This document shows, piece by piece, positions 15,556 to 24,489 of a stretch of 64,000 nucleotides of DNA. The notes below the pieces were generated by a model that saw only the letters and a list, made by a program, of their open reading frames with translations, did not search any database and was not told the origin of the DNA. This stretch comes from Nesterenkonia sp. LB17. Its GTDB lineage: Bacteria > Actinomycetota > Actinomycetes > Actinomycetales > Micrococcaceae. A program made the position numbers and the translations under genes. Each line of letters begins with the position of its first letter. The stretch's first letter is position 1. The DNA is taken from contig NZ_JAJOYX010000007.1 of assembly GCF_022565915.1 (NCBI RefSeq), positions 1-64,000 on the forward strand, in the 5' to 3' direction.

Positions 15556-15599
15556 AGAAGGGCGGGCCCCAGTTCAAATGAACTGGGGCCCGCCCTTCT
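15556..15599. terminator. Bidirectional terminator, 20-bp perfect stem
   Basis: AGAAGGGCGGGCCCCAGTTC at 15556-15575 pairs perfectly with 15580-15599 around AAAT. It lies between the converging BCCT and aldo/keto reductase genes, 26 nt and 47 nt from their stops. Confidence 0.92.
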
Positions 15600-15646
15600 C
15601 ATCTGCCCAGCCGTGTCCGGCCGGATCAGACACCTCCTGCTCGGGA

Positions 15647-16477
15647 TCAGGAGGGGTTGAACTCACCCGGGTTCGGGCCGGTTCGACCGTCGCGCTCAAG
15701 CCCGTCGATGGCTGAGAGCTCCTCCTCGGTGAGCTCGAAGCCGAAGACGTCGAAGTTCGACGCGATCCGATCCGGGGTGACTGACTTGGGGAACAGGATG
15801 CGTCCACGCTGAAGGTGCCAGCGGATCACGACCTGCGCGGGAGACACCTCGTGCGCCTGGGCCGCGGCGACCACGGGCTCGTCCTCGAAGACGGCACCCT
15901 GCGCGAGCGGGCTCCAGGCCTGGGTCTTGATGCCGTGCCGGTCGTTGGCGTCCTGGATGTTGCGCTGCTGCAGCGCAGGGTGGATCTCCACCTGGTTGAT
16001 CGCTGGAATCACCGTGCCGGCCTCGACCACACGCTCGAGGTGTTCAGGCAGGAAGTTCGAGACACCGATGCTGCGCGTCAGTCCCTCGGCCTGGAGCTCC
16101 TCCATCGCCTTCCACGCGTCCAGGTAGGCCTCGTCGGCTGGTGAGGGCCAGTGGATCAGGTAGAGGTCCACGTAGTCCAGGCCGAGCTTCTGCAGCGAGG
16201 TGCGCAGCGCCTGCTTGGTGTTTCCGGCCTTGAAGTCGTTCACCCAGACCTTGGTGGTGATGAAGAGCTCCTCGCGAGGAATGCCCGAGGCAGCGATGGC
16301 GCGTCCCACGCCCTCTTCGTTTCCATAGACGGCGGCGTTGTCGATGTGCCGGTATCCGACCTTCAGCGCTTCGGCGACCACCTTCTCGGCGTCGTCGGCT
16401 GGAACCTGCCAGACCCCGAAGCCGAGCTGGGGGATCGCGGTCCCATCATTGAGTGTGATCGTGGGAACAGTAGCCAT
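15647..16477 (-). CDS. Aldo/keto reductase (2,5-diketo-D-gluconate reductase type)
   Basis: A 276-residue NADPH-dependent (alpha/beta)8 barrel. It shows the AKR signatures GYRHIDNAAVYGNEEGVG with catalytic Asp and Tyr, the lysine in FITTKVW, the active-site His in YLIHWP, and the C-terminal IPKSV-like stretch (LFPKSVTPDRI). Closest to the AKR5 group, which reduces small aldehydes and ketones such as methylglyoxal or diketogluconate. The ATG at 16477 has GAGAGG six nt upstream. A TTG two codons earlier is less likely. An inverted repeat at 16528-16548 lies about 50 bp upstream. Confidence 0.92.
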   Translation of the reverse strand: MATVPTITLNDGTAIPQLGFGVWQVPADDAEKVVAEALKVGYRHIDNAAVYGNEEGVGRAIAASGIPREELFITTKVWVNDFKAGNTKQALRTSLQKLGLDYVDLYLIHWPSPADEAYLDAWKAMEELQAEGLTRSIGVSNFLPEHLERVVEAGTVIPAINQVEIHPALQQRNIQDANDRHGIKTQAWSPLAQGAVFEDEPVVAAAQAHEVSPAQVVIRWHLQRGRILFPKSVTPDRIASNFDVFGFELTEEELSAIDGLERDGRTGPNPGEFNPS

Positions 16478-16527
16478 CGGCAACCTCTCTCATCCTGCGT
16501 ACATGTCTGAGGGCAGCCCTGCCCTCG

Positions 16528-16548
16528 TGTTGTGTGAACCACGCAACA
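16528..16548. promoter_or_regulatory. Operator-like inverted repeat upstream of the aldo/keto reductase
   Basis: TGTTGTGTG at 16528-16536, spacer AAC, and CACGCAACA at 16540-16548 form an inverted repeat with 8 of 9 matching positions, 51-71 bp upstream of the reductase start. The size fits a TetR- or LacI-like dimer site. No regulator gene is adjacent. Confidence 0.45.
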
Positions 16549-16708
16549 GTCAGGATCATTCCATGAGGTCGGTCGACAAGGGTCCATTTCCGCAGACCCC
16601 TCGTCAGAGTGCCTACTCACTGGTCAGCCGATGCAGACGGGCCTAAGCTGAAGTCATAGGAGTGCACCGTGCCGGGCGCGCTCCTCCGCACCGATCAGAG
16701 GATTCATC

Positions 16709-17365
16709 ATGGCCGCAGAGGTCACCGCTTCACGACGCCGAGCCACTGGGCGCACCCTGCTGATCGTCTCAGCCCTCGGCTGCGCGGGATTCGCCGGTTG
16801 GTCGTTGGCGCAGCTCCAGCTCACCACTTCCGAGACGTTTCTCTCGGAAGCGTGGCACGCCTTCGGGCTGATCGTCTTCGCGGGGCTCTTCGCCCTCGTC
16901 GCCTGGCGCCCCCGGGCCTACCCCGGCCTGATGGAGCTGACCATCGTGCACAGCATCGGAATGTTCGTGCTGGCGTTCCTCAATCAGGACGCGACCGGCG
17001 CCACGGCGACCATGATCCTGCACGGGCTGCTCGCGGTGGCTCTGCTCATCGCCTATGTCGTCCTCGGCTGCATCAAGGCGTGGGGACACCAGCCGGCGAC
17101 GGAGCAGCCACCGTCGGCCGCCGCGAAGCGACCCGAGGCCACGCGCGATCCCGTCACCGCCGCGAAGGACTCCAGGACGAAGGGGCAGCAGAGCCGCCAG
17201 CCGGCTGCCGGGAACACCCCGCGGGGGCTTGACCGGACTCCCGAAGCGCCGGCGCAGCCAGGCACCCAGGCAGGCGCCGCACCCCACGCGCAGCCCCCGC
17301 GGACCGGCACCGCGCCGACGAGGCCATTGCCACAGGAGCTTCCCGAAGATCGCCCGCGCCCCTGA
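16709..17365 (+). CDS. Four-TM membrane protein with Pro/Ala-rich cytosolic tail
   Basis: A 218-residue protein. Hydrophobic segments lie at about residues 16-36, 50-65, 76-95 and 100-122, followed by a low-complexity tail rich in Pro, Ala, Arg and Thr (about 130-218). The start ATG at 16709 has AGAGGA upstream. No family recognised; similar small four-TM proteins of unknown function occur in Micrococcales. It converges with the LytTR regulator gene at 17407. Confidence 0.7.
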   Translation: MAAEVTASRRRATGRTLLIVSALGCAGFAGWSLAQLQLTTSETFLSEAWHAFGLIVFAGLFALVAWRPRAYPGLMELTIVHSIGMFVLAFLNQDATGATATMILHGLLAVALLIAYVVLGCIKAWGHQPATEQPPSAAAKRPEATRDPVTAAKDSRTKGQQSRQPAAGNTPRGLDRTPEAPAQPGTQAGAAPHAQPPRTGTAPTRPLPQELPEDRPRP

Positions 17366-17406
17366 GCGCGCCTGGGGACGACCGGACACCCGGAAGGGTC
17401 CGGGCC

Positions 17407-18207
17407 TCACACCCCGAGTCGACGGCGCAGCTCGGGTGCGTGCCGTCGGGAGACCTCTACCCGACTGCGCTGGCGATCATTGAGCACCAGGACCAGTGCA
17501 CCGCGGAAGTCTGGCACCAGCTCCCGGACGTAGCGCAGATTGACCAGATATGAGCGGTGCACCCGGAAGAAATGGCCCTGGAGGCGACGCTCGAGCTCAT
17601 TGAGCGAGAACGACACCAGCACGCGATCATCGGTGAGCTTCAGCGAGGCGTAGCCGCGCGCCGCCACGGCGTAGACGATCGCATCACCGTCCACGAGCAC
17701 CGTCCGGCCGTCCTTCTGCACCGGGATCCGCACCAGCTGCTGCGCATTTCGTCGGGGGGCGGCCTCGGCCCGGGCGGGCTCCGGAACTGCCGCAGCTGAG
17801 GCCGCCGCGGCCGGTGACGAGGCGGCCTCGGCCCCGGCGAGCGCGCGTTGTACAGCTCGCTGGAGCCGGTCGGCGGAGAACGGCTTGACCAGGTAGTCCG
17901 CGGCCGCGAGATCAAAGGCCTCCACGGCGTGATCGGGGTAGGCGGTGGTGAAGATGACCTGAGGCGGGCGCACGCCCTCGGGAGCACTCGCGCCGCGCAG
18001 CCGCTGCGCGACCTCCAGTCCGGTGAGCCCGGGCATGCGGATGTCGAGGAAGACCAGGTCGTAGGCAAGAGAGTTCAGCAGCAGGAGCGCCTCTTCACCA
18101 TTGGTGGCTTCTCCCACCACTTGGACGCCGCCGACCTCCTCGAGCAGGAACCGGAGTTCCTCGCGGGCAGGAGCCTCGTCGTCCACGATCAGAGCGCGTG
18201 GGTGCAT
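17407..18207 (-). CDS. LytTR-family response regulator
   Basis: A 266-residue response regulator. The receiver domain (about 1-125) has the acidic pair D9-D10, phosphoacceptor Asp55 in FLDIRMPG, and Lys in YLVKPFS. A Pro/Ala linker is followed by a LytTR DNA-binding domain (about 165-264) with SFSLNELERRL and FFRVHRSYLVNL. It is the cognate regulator of the kinase encoded 42 bp upstream, with the same gene order as LytSR/YpdAB/BtsSR pairs. The start at 18207 stands 6 nt after TATACT, so besides operon readthrough it probably has its own leaderless promoter. Likely target: one or both SSS symporter operons next door. Confidence 0.93.
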   Translation of the reverse strand: MHPRALIVDDEAPAREELRFLLEEVGGVQVVGEATNGEEALLLLNSLAYDLVFLDIRMPGLTGLEVAQRLRGASAPEGVRPPQVIFTTAYPDHAVEAFDLAAADYLVKPFSADRLQRAVQRALAGAEAASSPAAAASAAAVPEPARAEAAPRRNAQQLVRIPVQKDGRTVLVDGDAIVYAVAARGYASLKLTDDRVLVSFSLNELERRLQGHFFRVHRSYLVNLRYVRELVPDFRGALVLVLNDRQRSRVEVSRRHAPELRRRLGV

Positions 18208-18249
18208 TGACTCAGTATAGGGGGAACATCCAGGTCACTGTGATCGCGG

Positions 18250-19575
18250 TCACCGAAGCGGGATCTGCAGCTCCACCACGGTGCCTCCGGAGCGCGGGGT
18301 CGAGATGGAGAGGTCATAGCGGTCCCCGAACAGCGAGTTCAGCCGTTCGGTGATGTTCTGCAGGCCGACACCGGCATGCTTCGGGTCATCGGTGAGGGTC
18401 TCACTCCCGTCGAGGCGACCGGCTCCGTCGGCCATCTGCGCCAACACCTCGGGGGCCATCCCTACGCCGTCGTCGCTGACCCGGATGCTCGTGGTGCGCG
18501 CCAGCGGGTCCACTCTGGCCCGCAGATGCACGGTCCCGCCCGCGGGCTTGCCCGCGATGCCGTGCTTGACCGCGTTCTCCACCAGCGGCTGGATCATCAG
18601 CACCGGCACTCTGGTGGTGAGCACCTGCGGGTCGATGTCATAGCGGACCTTGAGCCGGTCCCCGAAGCGCGCCTGCTCCAGCGAGACGTAGGTGCGCACG
18701 AAGTAGTACTCCTGGGCGAACTCGGCGTAATGCCCCTCCTGGCGCACCGCGTAGCGGAAGAACTCGGAGAGCCGCAGCAGCAGCTCGCGGGCCTCATCGG
18801 GTCGGGTGCGAGCCTTCGAGGCGATGGTGTTGAGGATGTTGAACAGAAAGTGTGGGTTGATCTGGGCGCGCAGCGCGTTGAGTCGCGCATCGGTGGCCAG
18901 CTGCTTCTCACGGTCGAGCTCGGCCAGCTCCAGGTGCAGCGAGAGCATCGCGGCCATGTCCTCGACCAGCTGACGCGGCGGGATGTCGGCCTCGGCCTGG
19001 TACACCCCGAGGGTCCCGATCACCCGGGCACCCACGCGCAGCGGCACGATCACCGCGGAGGTCAACTCACAGTCGGGCTTGCGGCAGCCCACACCGGCGC
19101 GGTCGCGGACCACCTGGGTCCGGCCCTTGGCGATGGTGCGCGGGGCCGCGGAGGTCTGCATCTGGGCCCCCTCGCGGTGGTGATCCGCGCCAGGTCCCAC
19201 ATAGGCGAGGATCTGCTCGCGGTCGGTGATCGAGACGGCATCACCGGAGAGCATCGGGCGCAGCAGCTCGCAGGTCCGCCGGGCGGCCTCCGGGGTGAGT
19301 CCGGCGCGCAGCGGCATGGAGCGTCCCGCTGCGGCGAGGTTGCGCACCCCACGGCTGACCTCGACCTCCCGCGGTGAGACCGGACGCTGGCGACGCCGAC
19401 CGGTGGCCCCGCGCAGCGCCGACGGGTACCCCAGCACCGCTCCGACCGTGAGCCCGAGCCCGAGCCCGAGAGTGGGAAGCATCGGCAGGGCCGGGTCGGC
19501 GAACACCTGGGTGCCGAGATAGACCAGCATCCAGATCAGCGTCACTCCCGCTGCCAGCATCGCGCTACCGCGCAT
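18250..19575 (-). CDS. LytS-like sensor histidine kinase with GAF domain
   Basis: A 441-residue membrane kinase. Two N-terminal TM helices (about 5-24 and 32-52) are followed by a GAF-like domain (about 95-215) with a Cys pair in GCRKPDC (Cys164, Cys169), a His_kinase segment with the phosphoacceptor His242 in INPHFLFN, and an HATPase with DDGVGM. Unlike classical LytS it lacks the 5-TM LYT sensor, so the signal is probably sensed by the GAF part or through the symporter. The ATG at 19575 overlaps the symporter stop by 11 nt and has GAGGAGG upstream, so the two are translationally coupled. Confidence 0.92.
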   Translation of the reverse strand: MRGSAMLAAGVTLIWMLVYLGTQVFADPALPMLPTLGLGLGLTVGAVLGYPSALRGATGRRRQRPVSPREVEVSRGVRNLAAAGRSMPLRAGLTPEAARRTCELLRPMLSGDAVSITDREQILAYVGPGADHHREGAQMQTSAAPRTIAKGRTQVVRDRAGVGCRKPDCELTSAVIVPLRVGARVIGTLGVYQAEADIPPRQLVEDMAAMLSLHLELAELDREKQLATDARLNALRAQINPHFLFNILNTIASKARTRPDEARELLLRLSEFFRYAVRQEGHYAEFAQEYYFVRTYVSLEQARFGDRLKVRYDIDPQVLTTRVPVLMIQPLVENAVKHGIAGKPAGGTVHLRARVDPLARTTSIRVSDDGVGMAPEVLAQMADGAGRLDGSETLTDDPKHAGVGLQNITERLNSLFGDRYDLSISTPRSGGTVVELQIPLR

Positions 19576-21250
19576 CCACGCCTCCTCGGGTCAGTCGGGC
19601 CATACGTTCGGCGCGGCGATCCGCCGCGGTGCCGTGCATCCGCACCCAGTGCGCCTGGACCCCGTCGGGGGCCCTGGTGCGCAGCGAGACCAGCACCACC
19701 ACCGCCACCGTGATCGGCGCGACCACCAGGGTCGGAGCGGCAAGAAGCTCGCGCAGCCAGTCGGCCTCGATCAGTCCGGCCGTCATGAACATGCTCACCG
19801 AGAGGGTCGCCCCGGTGAGCAGCCCGGCCAGGGAACCGGCCGCCGTCGTCCGGTGCCACCAGATCGCGAGCACCAGCACCGGCGTCAGTGCGGAGCCGGC
19901 CACGGCGAAGGCCCAGGTCACCATGGTCGCGACCAGCGAGGGCATCGCCGGGGCGAAGGCCTCGGGGCGCAGCGCGATGGCCAGTCCCGCCGCGAGCGCT
20001 GCGCCCAGCAGCGTGGTGATCCGCCCGGCCCACACTGCCTGGCGCTGCGTGGCGCGGGGGTTGATATGACGCTCATAGACGTCGTGGCCCCAGGTGGCCG
20101 CCGAGGCCAGCAGCAGCCCGGCCACCGTGGACATGGCGGCGATCAGGGCGGCGGCGGCGATCAGCCCCAGCCCGGTCTGCTCGCCGTAGATCCGGCCCAG
20201 CACCGGCAGCGCGTGCTCAGGGGTGTGCAGCACTCCGTCGACGGTGAGCTCCTGAAGCCAGGGCCTGCCCGCGACGGCGTCAGGGATGATGTCCCGTGCG
20301 GCGGCGCCCAGCATGATCGCCATCGCGTAGAACGCGCCGATGAGCACCAGCACCCAGACGGTGGTGGTGCGGGCGGCCTTGCCGGTGGGAGAGGTGAAGT
20401 ACCGGTTCATCACATGCGGCAGCCCGGCGGTGCCGAGCCCCAGGGTGACCACCAGCGCCACCTGACCCAGCGGCCCGTAGCGGGCGCCGGGCTCACCGAA
20501 GAGCGCCGGCTCCCCCGGGTGCATGTGGTTGGTCTCCTCGGTCAGCGTCCACTCCTGCCCGTCGGCGCCGCCGAGCGTGGGATTCGCCAGCGGGGCCTCG
20601 CTCAGGCTCTGCACGGCCTCCCCATAGCGGAAGCCGTCCGCGGTGACCACCACGGCGAGCCAGACCAGCGCGGCGAAGAGCAGCAGGAACTGTACGGCCT
20701 GATTCCAGGTGGTCCCGCGCATCCCCCCGAAGGCGACGACCACGGCGACCACCGCAGTGGAGAGCAGCACTCCGGTCGCGTAGGGAGAGAGGCCCAACAG
20801 GCCCTGCCCGACCAGCAGCTCCCAGGTGATGCCTCCACCCACCGACTGCGGCACCAGATAACAGAGGATGACGAGCTGGACGACACCGACCGACGCCAGC
20901 CGGACCGGATCCGAATCCATCCGGCGGCCGAGGAAGTCGGCCAGCGAGAACTCTCCGAAGCGGCGCAGCGGAGCCGCGATGAGCAGCAGCACGGGCACGA
21001 AGCCGGCGGCGAAGCCCACCGCATACCAGGCGCCGTCCAGACCCGAGACATACACCGCAGCGGCGACCCCGAGGAAGGAGGCGGCCGAGAGGTAGTCCCC
21101 GCAGATCGCCCAGGAATTGGTCATCACACCGACCCGCTGGCCCGCCAGATAGAAGTCCACGGTGGAGGGACCCCGAGGGCGGCTGATGAAGGAGACTCCG
21201 AGCACGATGATCAGCACCGCGGCCAGTGTCACCACCGCGGTCGAGGTCAC
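19565..21250 (-). CDS. SSS-family sodium:solute (monocarboxylate-type) symporter
   Basis: A 561-residue protein with about 13 TM helices, of the ActP/MctC group. It has the conserved SWAICGDYLSAASFLG segment (about residues 48-63), GTAGLPHVMNRYFT and a MSTVAGLLLA stretch. Relatives import acetate, pyruvate or propionate with Na+ or H+. GTG at 21250 overlaps the DUF485 stop as GTGA, with GGAGGAG upstream. Pairing with a DUF485 protein supports the monocarboxylate assignment, as in MctBC of Corynebacterium. Overlap with the downstream kinase couples transport to sensing. Substrate not proven. Confidence 0.9.
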   Translation of the reverse strand: MTSTAVVTLAAVLIIVLGVSFISRPRGPSTVDFYLAGQRVGVMTNSWAICGDYLSAASFLGVAAAVYVSGLDGAWYAVGFAAGFVPVLLLIAAPLRRFGEFSLADFLGRRMDSDPVRLASVGVVQLVILCYLVPQSVGGGITWELLVGQGLLGLSPYATGVLLSTAVVAVVVAFGGMRGTTWNQAVQFLLLFAALVWLAVVVTADGFRYGEAVQSLSEAPLANPTLGGADGQEWTLTEETNHMHPGEPALFGEPGARYGPLGQVALVVTLGLGTAGLPHVMNRYFTSPTGKAARTTTVWVLVLIGAFYAMAIMLGAAARDIIPDAVAGRPWLQELTVDGVLHTPEHALPVLGRIYGEQTGLGLIAAAALIAAMSTVAGLLLASAATWGHDVYERHINPRATQRQAVWAGRITTLLGAALAAGLAIALRPEAFAPAMPSLVATMVTWAFAVAGSALTPVLVLAIWWHRTTAAGSLAGLLTGATLSVSMFMTAGLIEADWLRELLAAPTLVVAPITVAVVVLVSLRTRAPDGVQAHWVRMHGTAADRRAERMARLTRGGVDAR

Positions 21251-21714
21251 TTGAGCTCCTCCCCTGCGGCGGAGTCGTCGTCGAGTCCGTGTTGACCCCC
21301 GAGCATGCGCGATTCCACCGAGGCACTGAGCCGAGCCGCAGCGATGCCGATGATGGCGAAGACCAGGTAGAGTCCGCCGGCCGCGGCGACGAAGCCGGGG
21401 CTGAGGTCTCCGAAGACCCGCGCCTGGGTCCACCACTGCAGCGTCATGGTCAGCACCGGGAAGGCGGCCACCAGCACCAGGAAGACGACGAAGTAGGCCA
21501 GCGCCACCCCGCGCTGGGCGCGGAAGGCGGCATCGACCTCGGCGGGGGTGTCACGAACCTCGTTGTCAGAGGGAAAGTCAGAGTCCGCGGGGAAGTCGGC
21601 ACCGGCGCGGTGTTCGCCGGCCGAGGGAGGACGCGGGTGGGGGGATTCCGGCGTCGAGCCTGCAGAAGACGGTTTCACCTCCTCAGGTCCATGTCCCCTC
21701 AGGCGGGGAGCCAC
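21247..21714 (-). CDS. DUF485 membrane protein, small partner of the SSS symporter
   Basis: A 155-residue protein. The N-terminal 55 residues are a hydrophilic Pro/Ser/Asp segment. Two TM helices lie at about 72-93 and 107-128 (YFVVFLVLVAAFPVLT and YLVFAIIGIAAARL), the DUF485 layout seen next to ActP/MctC symporters. The start is uncertain. The GTG at 21714 overlaps the preceding gene by 16 nt, while a GTG at 21678 is directly behind GAGGAG. The gene ends in GTGA, which also begins the symporter. Confidence 0.75.
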   Translation of the reverse strand: MAPRLRGHGPEEVKPSSAGSTPESPHPRPPSAGEHRAGADFPADSDFPSDNEVRDTPAEVDAAFRAQRGVALAYFVVFLVLVAAFPVLTMTLQWWTQARVFGDLSPGFVAAAGGLYLVFAIIGIAAARLSASVESRMLGGQHGLDDDSAAGEELK

Positions 21715-22181
21715 GTCCGGTACATGTTCCAGGAGGACTTGAGCAGGACCACCGCGCCGCCGCCGGCGAGCACGAGACCCATGCCGGGCAGGAGCCCGCC
21801 CCAGGCGCCGGAGCTGGCCGAGAAGGCGAGGATGTTCCAGGTCTGCAGCAGCACGATGCCGGTGACGATCAGGCCTGGGATCCCGGCGTGGGCGATCGCC
21901 AGCTTGCGGCGCGGCACGAACGCGCCGGCGAAGGCCAGGAAGCCCACCGCCAGGGTGATCACTCCGGGGCCGTCGGTGCCGCGCAGAGCGTAGGTCTCCC
22001 CGGTGACCTGCGCCATGAAGGGCAGGTAGACCCAGGGAAGGAAGGCCGAGACGATCAGCATGAGACCGCCGAGGATCATGGCCTTGCTGCCGGGGTGGAA
22101 GACGCCCCAGCCCGTGGCGCTGCCAGCCTTCAGCCGCGCGGTGATGCCGCCGTAGATCCCTTTGTCCGCTGTCGTGGTCAT
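21699..22181 (-). CDS. Four-TM membrane protein, first gene of the symporter/LytSR operon
   Basis: A 160-residue protein of unknown family. TM helices lie at about 34-54, 76-93, 98-116 and 125-147. The short cytosolic N-terminus contains GIYGGITARL. The start ATG at 22181 stands 6 nt after TAGGAT, giving a probable leaderless promoter for the whole operon. It overlaps the DUF485 gene downstream. Its steady place at the head of a transporter-sensor operon suggests an accessory or sensory role, but that is inference only. Confidence 0.72.
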   Translation of the reverse strand: MTTTADKGIYGGITARLKAGSATGWGVFHPGSKAMILGGLMLIVSAFLPWVYLPFMAQVTGETYALRGTDGPGVITLAVGFLAFAGAFVPRRKLAIAHAGIPGLIVTGIVLLQTWNILAFSASSGAWGGLLPGMGLVLAGGGAVVLLKSSWNMYRTWLPA

Positions 22182-22466
22182 GCCGTCATCCTAGATGTGA
22201 TCGGCGCCACAGACGAAGCATGCGCCGGAGAAACTGATCAACGGCGGCTTCCGGGCGCTGAGCGGCGTATTCCGGCAGGTGAACGGTGATTCTGCTTGAC
22301 TGACCCGCTCAGCGCGGGATTCGCGCCGCTGGCAAACACAGATGCACCGCTGGAGGTCCCCGGGCTTGTGATTTGTGCCACATTTTGACTTTCTTAGACC
22401 AGTCCCTGCGCATCCGCGTGGGTGAATCGCCCCGCACTACTCGCACTAGGAAGAAGGGAGTCTCCC

Positions 22467-22793
22467 ATGTCCGATGTGGCACATGAGGGAACCTCCGGCG
22501 GTCCGCCAGAGGCGGAGGACACCAGTTGGCGCAAGCGCTACTGGAAGAAGAACCTCCGACTGATGATCACCCTGCTGGTCATCTGGTTCACCGTCTCATT
22601 CGGCTTCGGCATTCTGCTGATCGAGCCGCTCAACAACATCGTGATCCTCGGCTTCCCACTCGGCCTCTGGTTCGCCCAGCAGGGATCGATCTACGTCTTC
22701 GTGATCCTGATCCTGGTCTACGCGCTGTGGATGGACAAGATCGATGACGAGTTCGGCGTGGCCGAGCGCAACGAAGAAGGTGGTTACAAGTGA
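22467..22793 (+). CDS. DUF4212 small subunit of an SSS-type symporter
   Basis: A 108-residue protein with two TM helices (about residues 31-55 and 66-88), separated by the conserved LIEPLNNIVILGFPLGLWFAQQGS loop (quoted here in parts: LIEPLN, GFPLGLWFAQQGS). This is the standard small partner of VC2705-family sodium/solute symporters. The ATG at 22467 has GAAGGGAG upstream; earlier in-frame ATGs lack one. It ends in GTGA overlapping the large subunit. The operon is divergent from the symporter/LytSR operon, 285 bp apart. Confidence 0.9.
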   Translation: MSDVAHEGTSGGPPEAEDTSWRKRYWKKNLRLMITLLVIWFTVSFGFGILLIEPLNNIVILGFPLGLWFAQQGSIYVFVILILVYALWMDKIDDEFGVAERNEEGGYK

Positions 22794-24466
22794 ACGAGAC
22801 TCAGTTCTGGACCTTCTTCTTCATCATCCTGACCTTCGGCATCTACATCATCATCGCGTGGCGCTCTCGGGTGAAGGAGACCAAGGAGTTCTACGTCGCC
22901 TCTCAGGGCGTCCCGACCCTCGCCAACGGCGCCGCGGTCGCGGCGGACTGGATGAGTGCCGCCAGCTTCATCGGCATGGCCGGCCTGATCGCCTTCCTGG
23001 GCTCCGACGGCTCCGTCTACCTGATGGGCTGGACCGGCGGCTATGTCCTGCTTGCACTGCTGCTGGCTCCCTACCTCCGTAAATGGGGCAAGTTCACGGT
23101 GCCCGAGTTTGTGGGCGACCGGTATTCGGAGTCGGTGCGCATCGTCGCGGCCATCGCCGCGATCGTCGTCTCCTTCACCTACGTGGTCGGCCAGATGGCC
23201 GGCGGCGGCATCGTCTTCAGCCGCTTCCTCGGACTGAGCGTCGAATGGGGCGTGGTGCTGGTCGCCGTCGTCATCTTCATCTACGCAGTGCTCGGCGGCA
23301 TGAAGGGGATCACCTACACCCAGGTCGCGCAGTACACCGTGCTGATCATCGCCTACCTGATCCCGGCCTTCGCCGTGGCCTACCAGACCACGGGCATCCC
23401 GGTTCCGCAGATCTCCTACGGGCAGATCCTCGCGGAGCTGGACTCGCTCAGCGTGGAGTTCGGGCTCAATGAGTTCACCGAGGCGTTCTCCGGCCGCGCA
23501 GGCGGCCAGATCGACGTCTTCCTGGTCACGCTCTCGCTGATGCTGGGCACCGCAGGTCTGCCGCACGTGATCATCCGCTTCTACACGACCAAGACGGTCC
23601 GCGGTGCTCGCTACTCGGCCTTCTGGGCCCTGTTCTTCATCTCGCTGCTCTACCTCACGGCTCCTGCCGTGGGTGCCTTCACCAAGCTGAACCTGCTTCA
23701 GGGTGTGCAGGGCCAGGGTCCTGACAGCCTGCCTGACTGGATCAACACCTGGGCTCCGACGGGTCTGGTGACCGTGAACGAGGACGTCGAGACGATCGGA
23801 ACCGTGTCCAACCTGGCGACATCCGGGGCGGACCTGATCGTCAACAACGACATCCTGGTCCTGGCCTCACCGGAGATCGGCGGGCTTCCCGCTCCGATCG
23901 TCGGTCTGATGGCCGCCGGCGGCATGGCGGCAGCCATGTCCACCGCGGCAGGTCTGCTGCTGGTCATCTCCTCCGCCGCTTCGCACGACCTGTACTTCCG
24001 GGTCTTCAAGAAGACCGGTGCTTCCGAGAAGGAGCAGATGATGGTCGGACGCATCGCCATGGGCGTTGCGATCCTGTTCGCCATCTGGGCCGGCATCAAC
24101 CCGCCGGCATTCGTGGCCCAGGTGGTCGCGTTCGCCTTCGGCCTCGCAGCGGCGACCTTCTTCCCGATCCTGATCCTCGGGATCTTCTGGAAGAAGGCCA
24201 ACGGTCCGGGTGCCACCGCAGGCATGCTGACCGGTCTGGCGTTCACCGGAACCTACATGATCTACACGCTGGAGGTCTTCGGAACCGGCGCGAACGATCA
24301 CCTCTTCAACGTCTCTCCCGAGGGCATCGGTGCCATCGGTGCCGCGATCAACTTCATCGTGATCGTGGTGGTCTCCAAACTCACGGCGCCGCCGAGCGAG
24401 CACGTGCAGGAGATGGTCGAAGATATCCGGTACCCGCAGACCCGAAAGGCGAATGTGCGTTCCTGA
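22790..24466 (+). CDS. SSS-family sodium/solute symporter large subunit (VC2705 type)
   Basis: A 558-residue, about 13-TM symporter. Motifs include DWMSAASFIGMAG (about residues 43-55), GGGIVFSRFLGL, GTAGLPHVIIRFYT and MAAAMSTAAGLLLVISSAASHD. Family members with a DUF4212 partner are usually linked to acetate or other short carboxylates. The GTG at 22790 overlaps the DUF4212 stop by four bases, so translation is coupled. It lies face to face with a different SSS symporter operon that carries its own LytSR pair. A terminator hairpin follows within 25 nt. Confidence 0.92.
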   Translation: MNETQFWTFFFIILTFGIYIIIAWRSRVKETKEFYVASQGVPTLANGAAVAADWMSAASFIGMAGLIAFLGSDGSVYLMGWTGGYVLLALLLAPYLRKWGKFTVPEFVGDRYSESVRIVAAIAAIVVSFTYVVGQMAGGGIVFSRFLGLSVEWGVVLVAVVIFIYAVLGGMKGITYTQVAQYTVLIIAYLIPAFAVAYQTTGIPVPQISYGQILAELDSLSVEFGLNEFTEAFSGRAGGQIDVFLVTLSLMLGTAGLPHVIIRFYTTKTVRGARYSAFWALFFISLLYLTAPAVGAFTKLNLLQGVQGQGPDSLPDWINTWAPTGLVTVNEDVETIGTVSNLATSGADLIVNNDILVLASPEIGGLPAPIVGLMAAGGMAAAMSTAAGLLLVISSAASHDLYFRVFKKTGASEKEQMMVGRIAMGVAILFAIWAGINPPAFVAQVVAFAFGLAAATFFPILILGIFWKKANGPGATAGMLTGLAFTGTYMIYTLEVFGTGANDHLFNVSPEGIGAIGAAINFIVIVVVSKLTAPPSEHVQEMVEDIRYPQTRKANVRS

Positions 24467-24489
24467 ATCGGCCTGCTGCGGCAGACCCA

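Noticed and set aside
19634-21295. A 553-codon plus-strand frame opposite the SSS symporter
   Set aside because: Extreme Gly/Arg/His/Gln composition, a reverse-strand artefact of GC-rich membrane protein coding.
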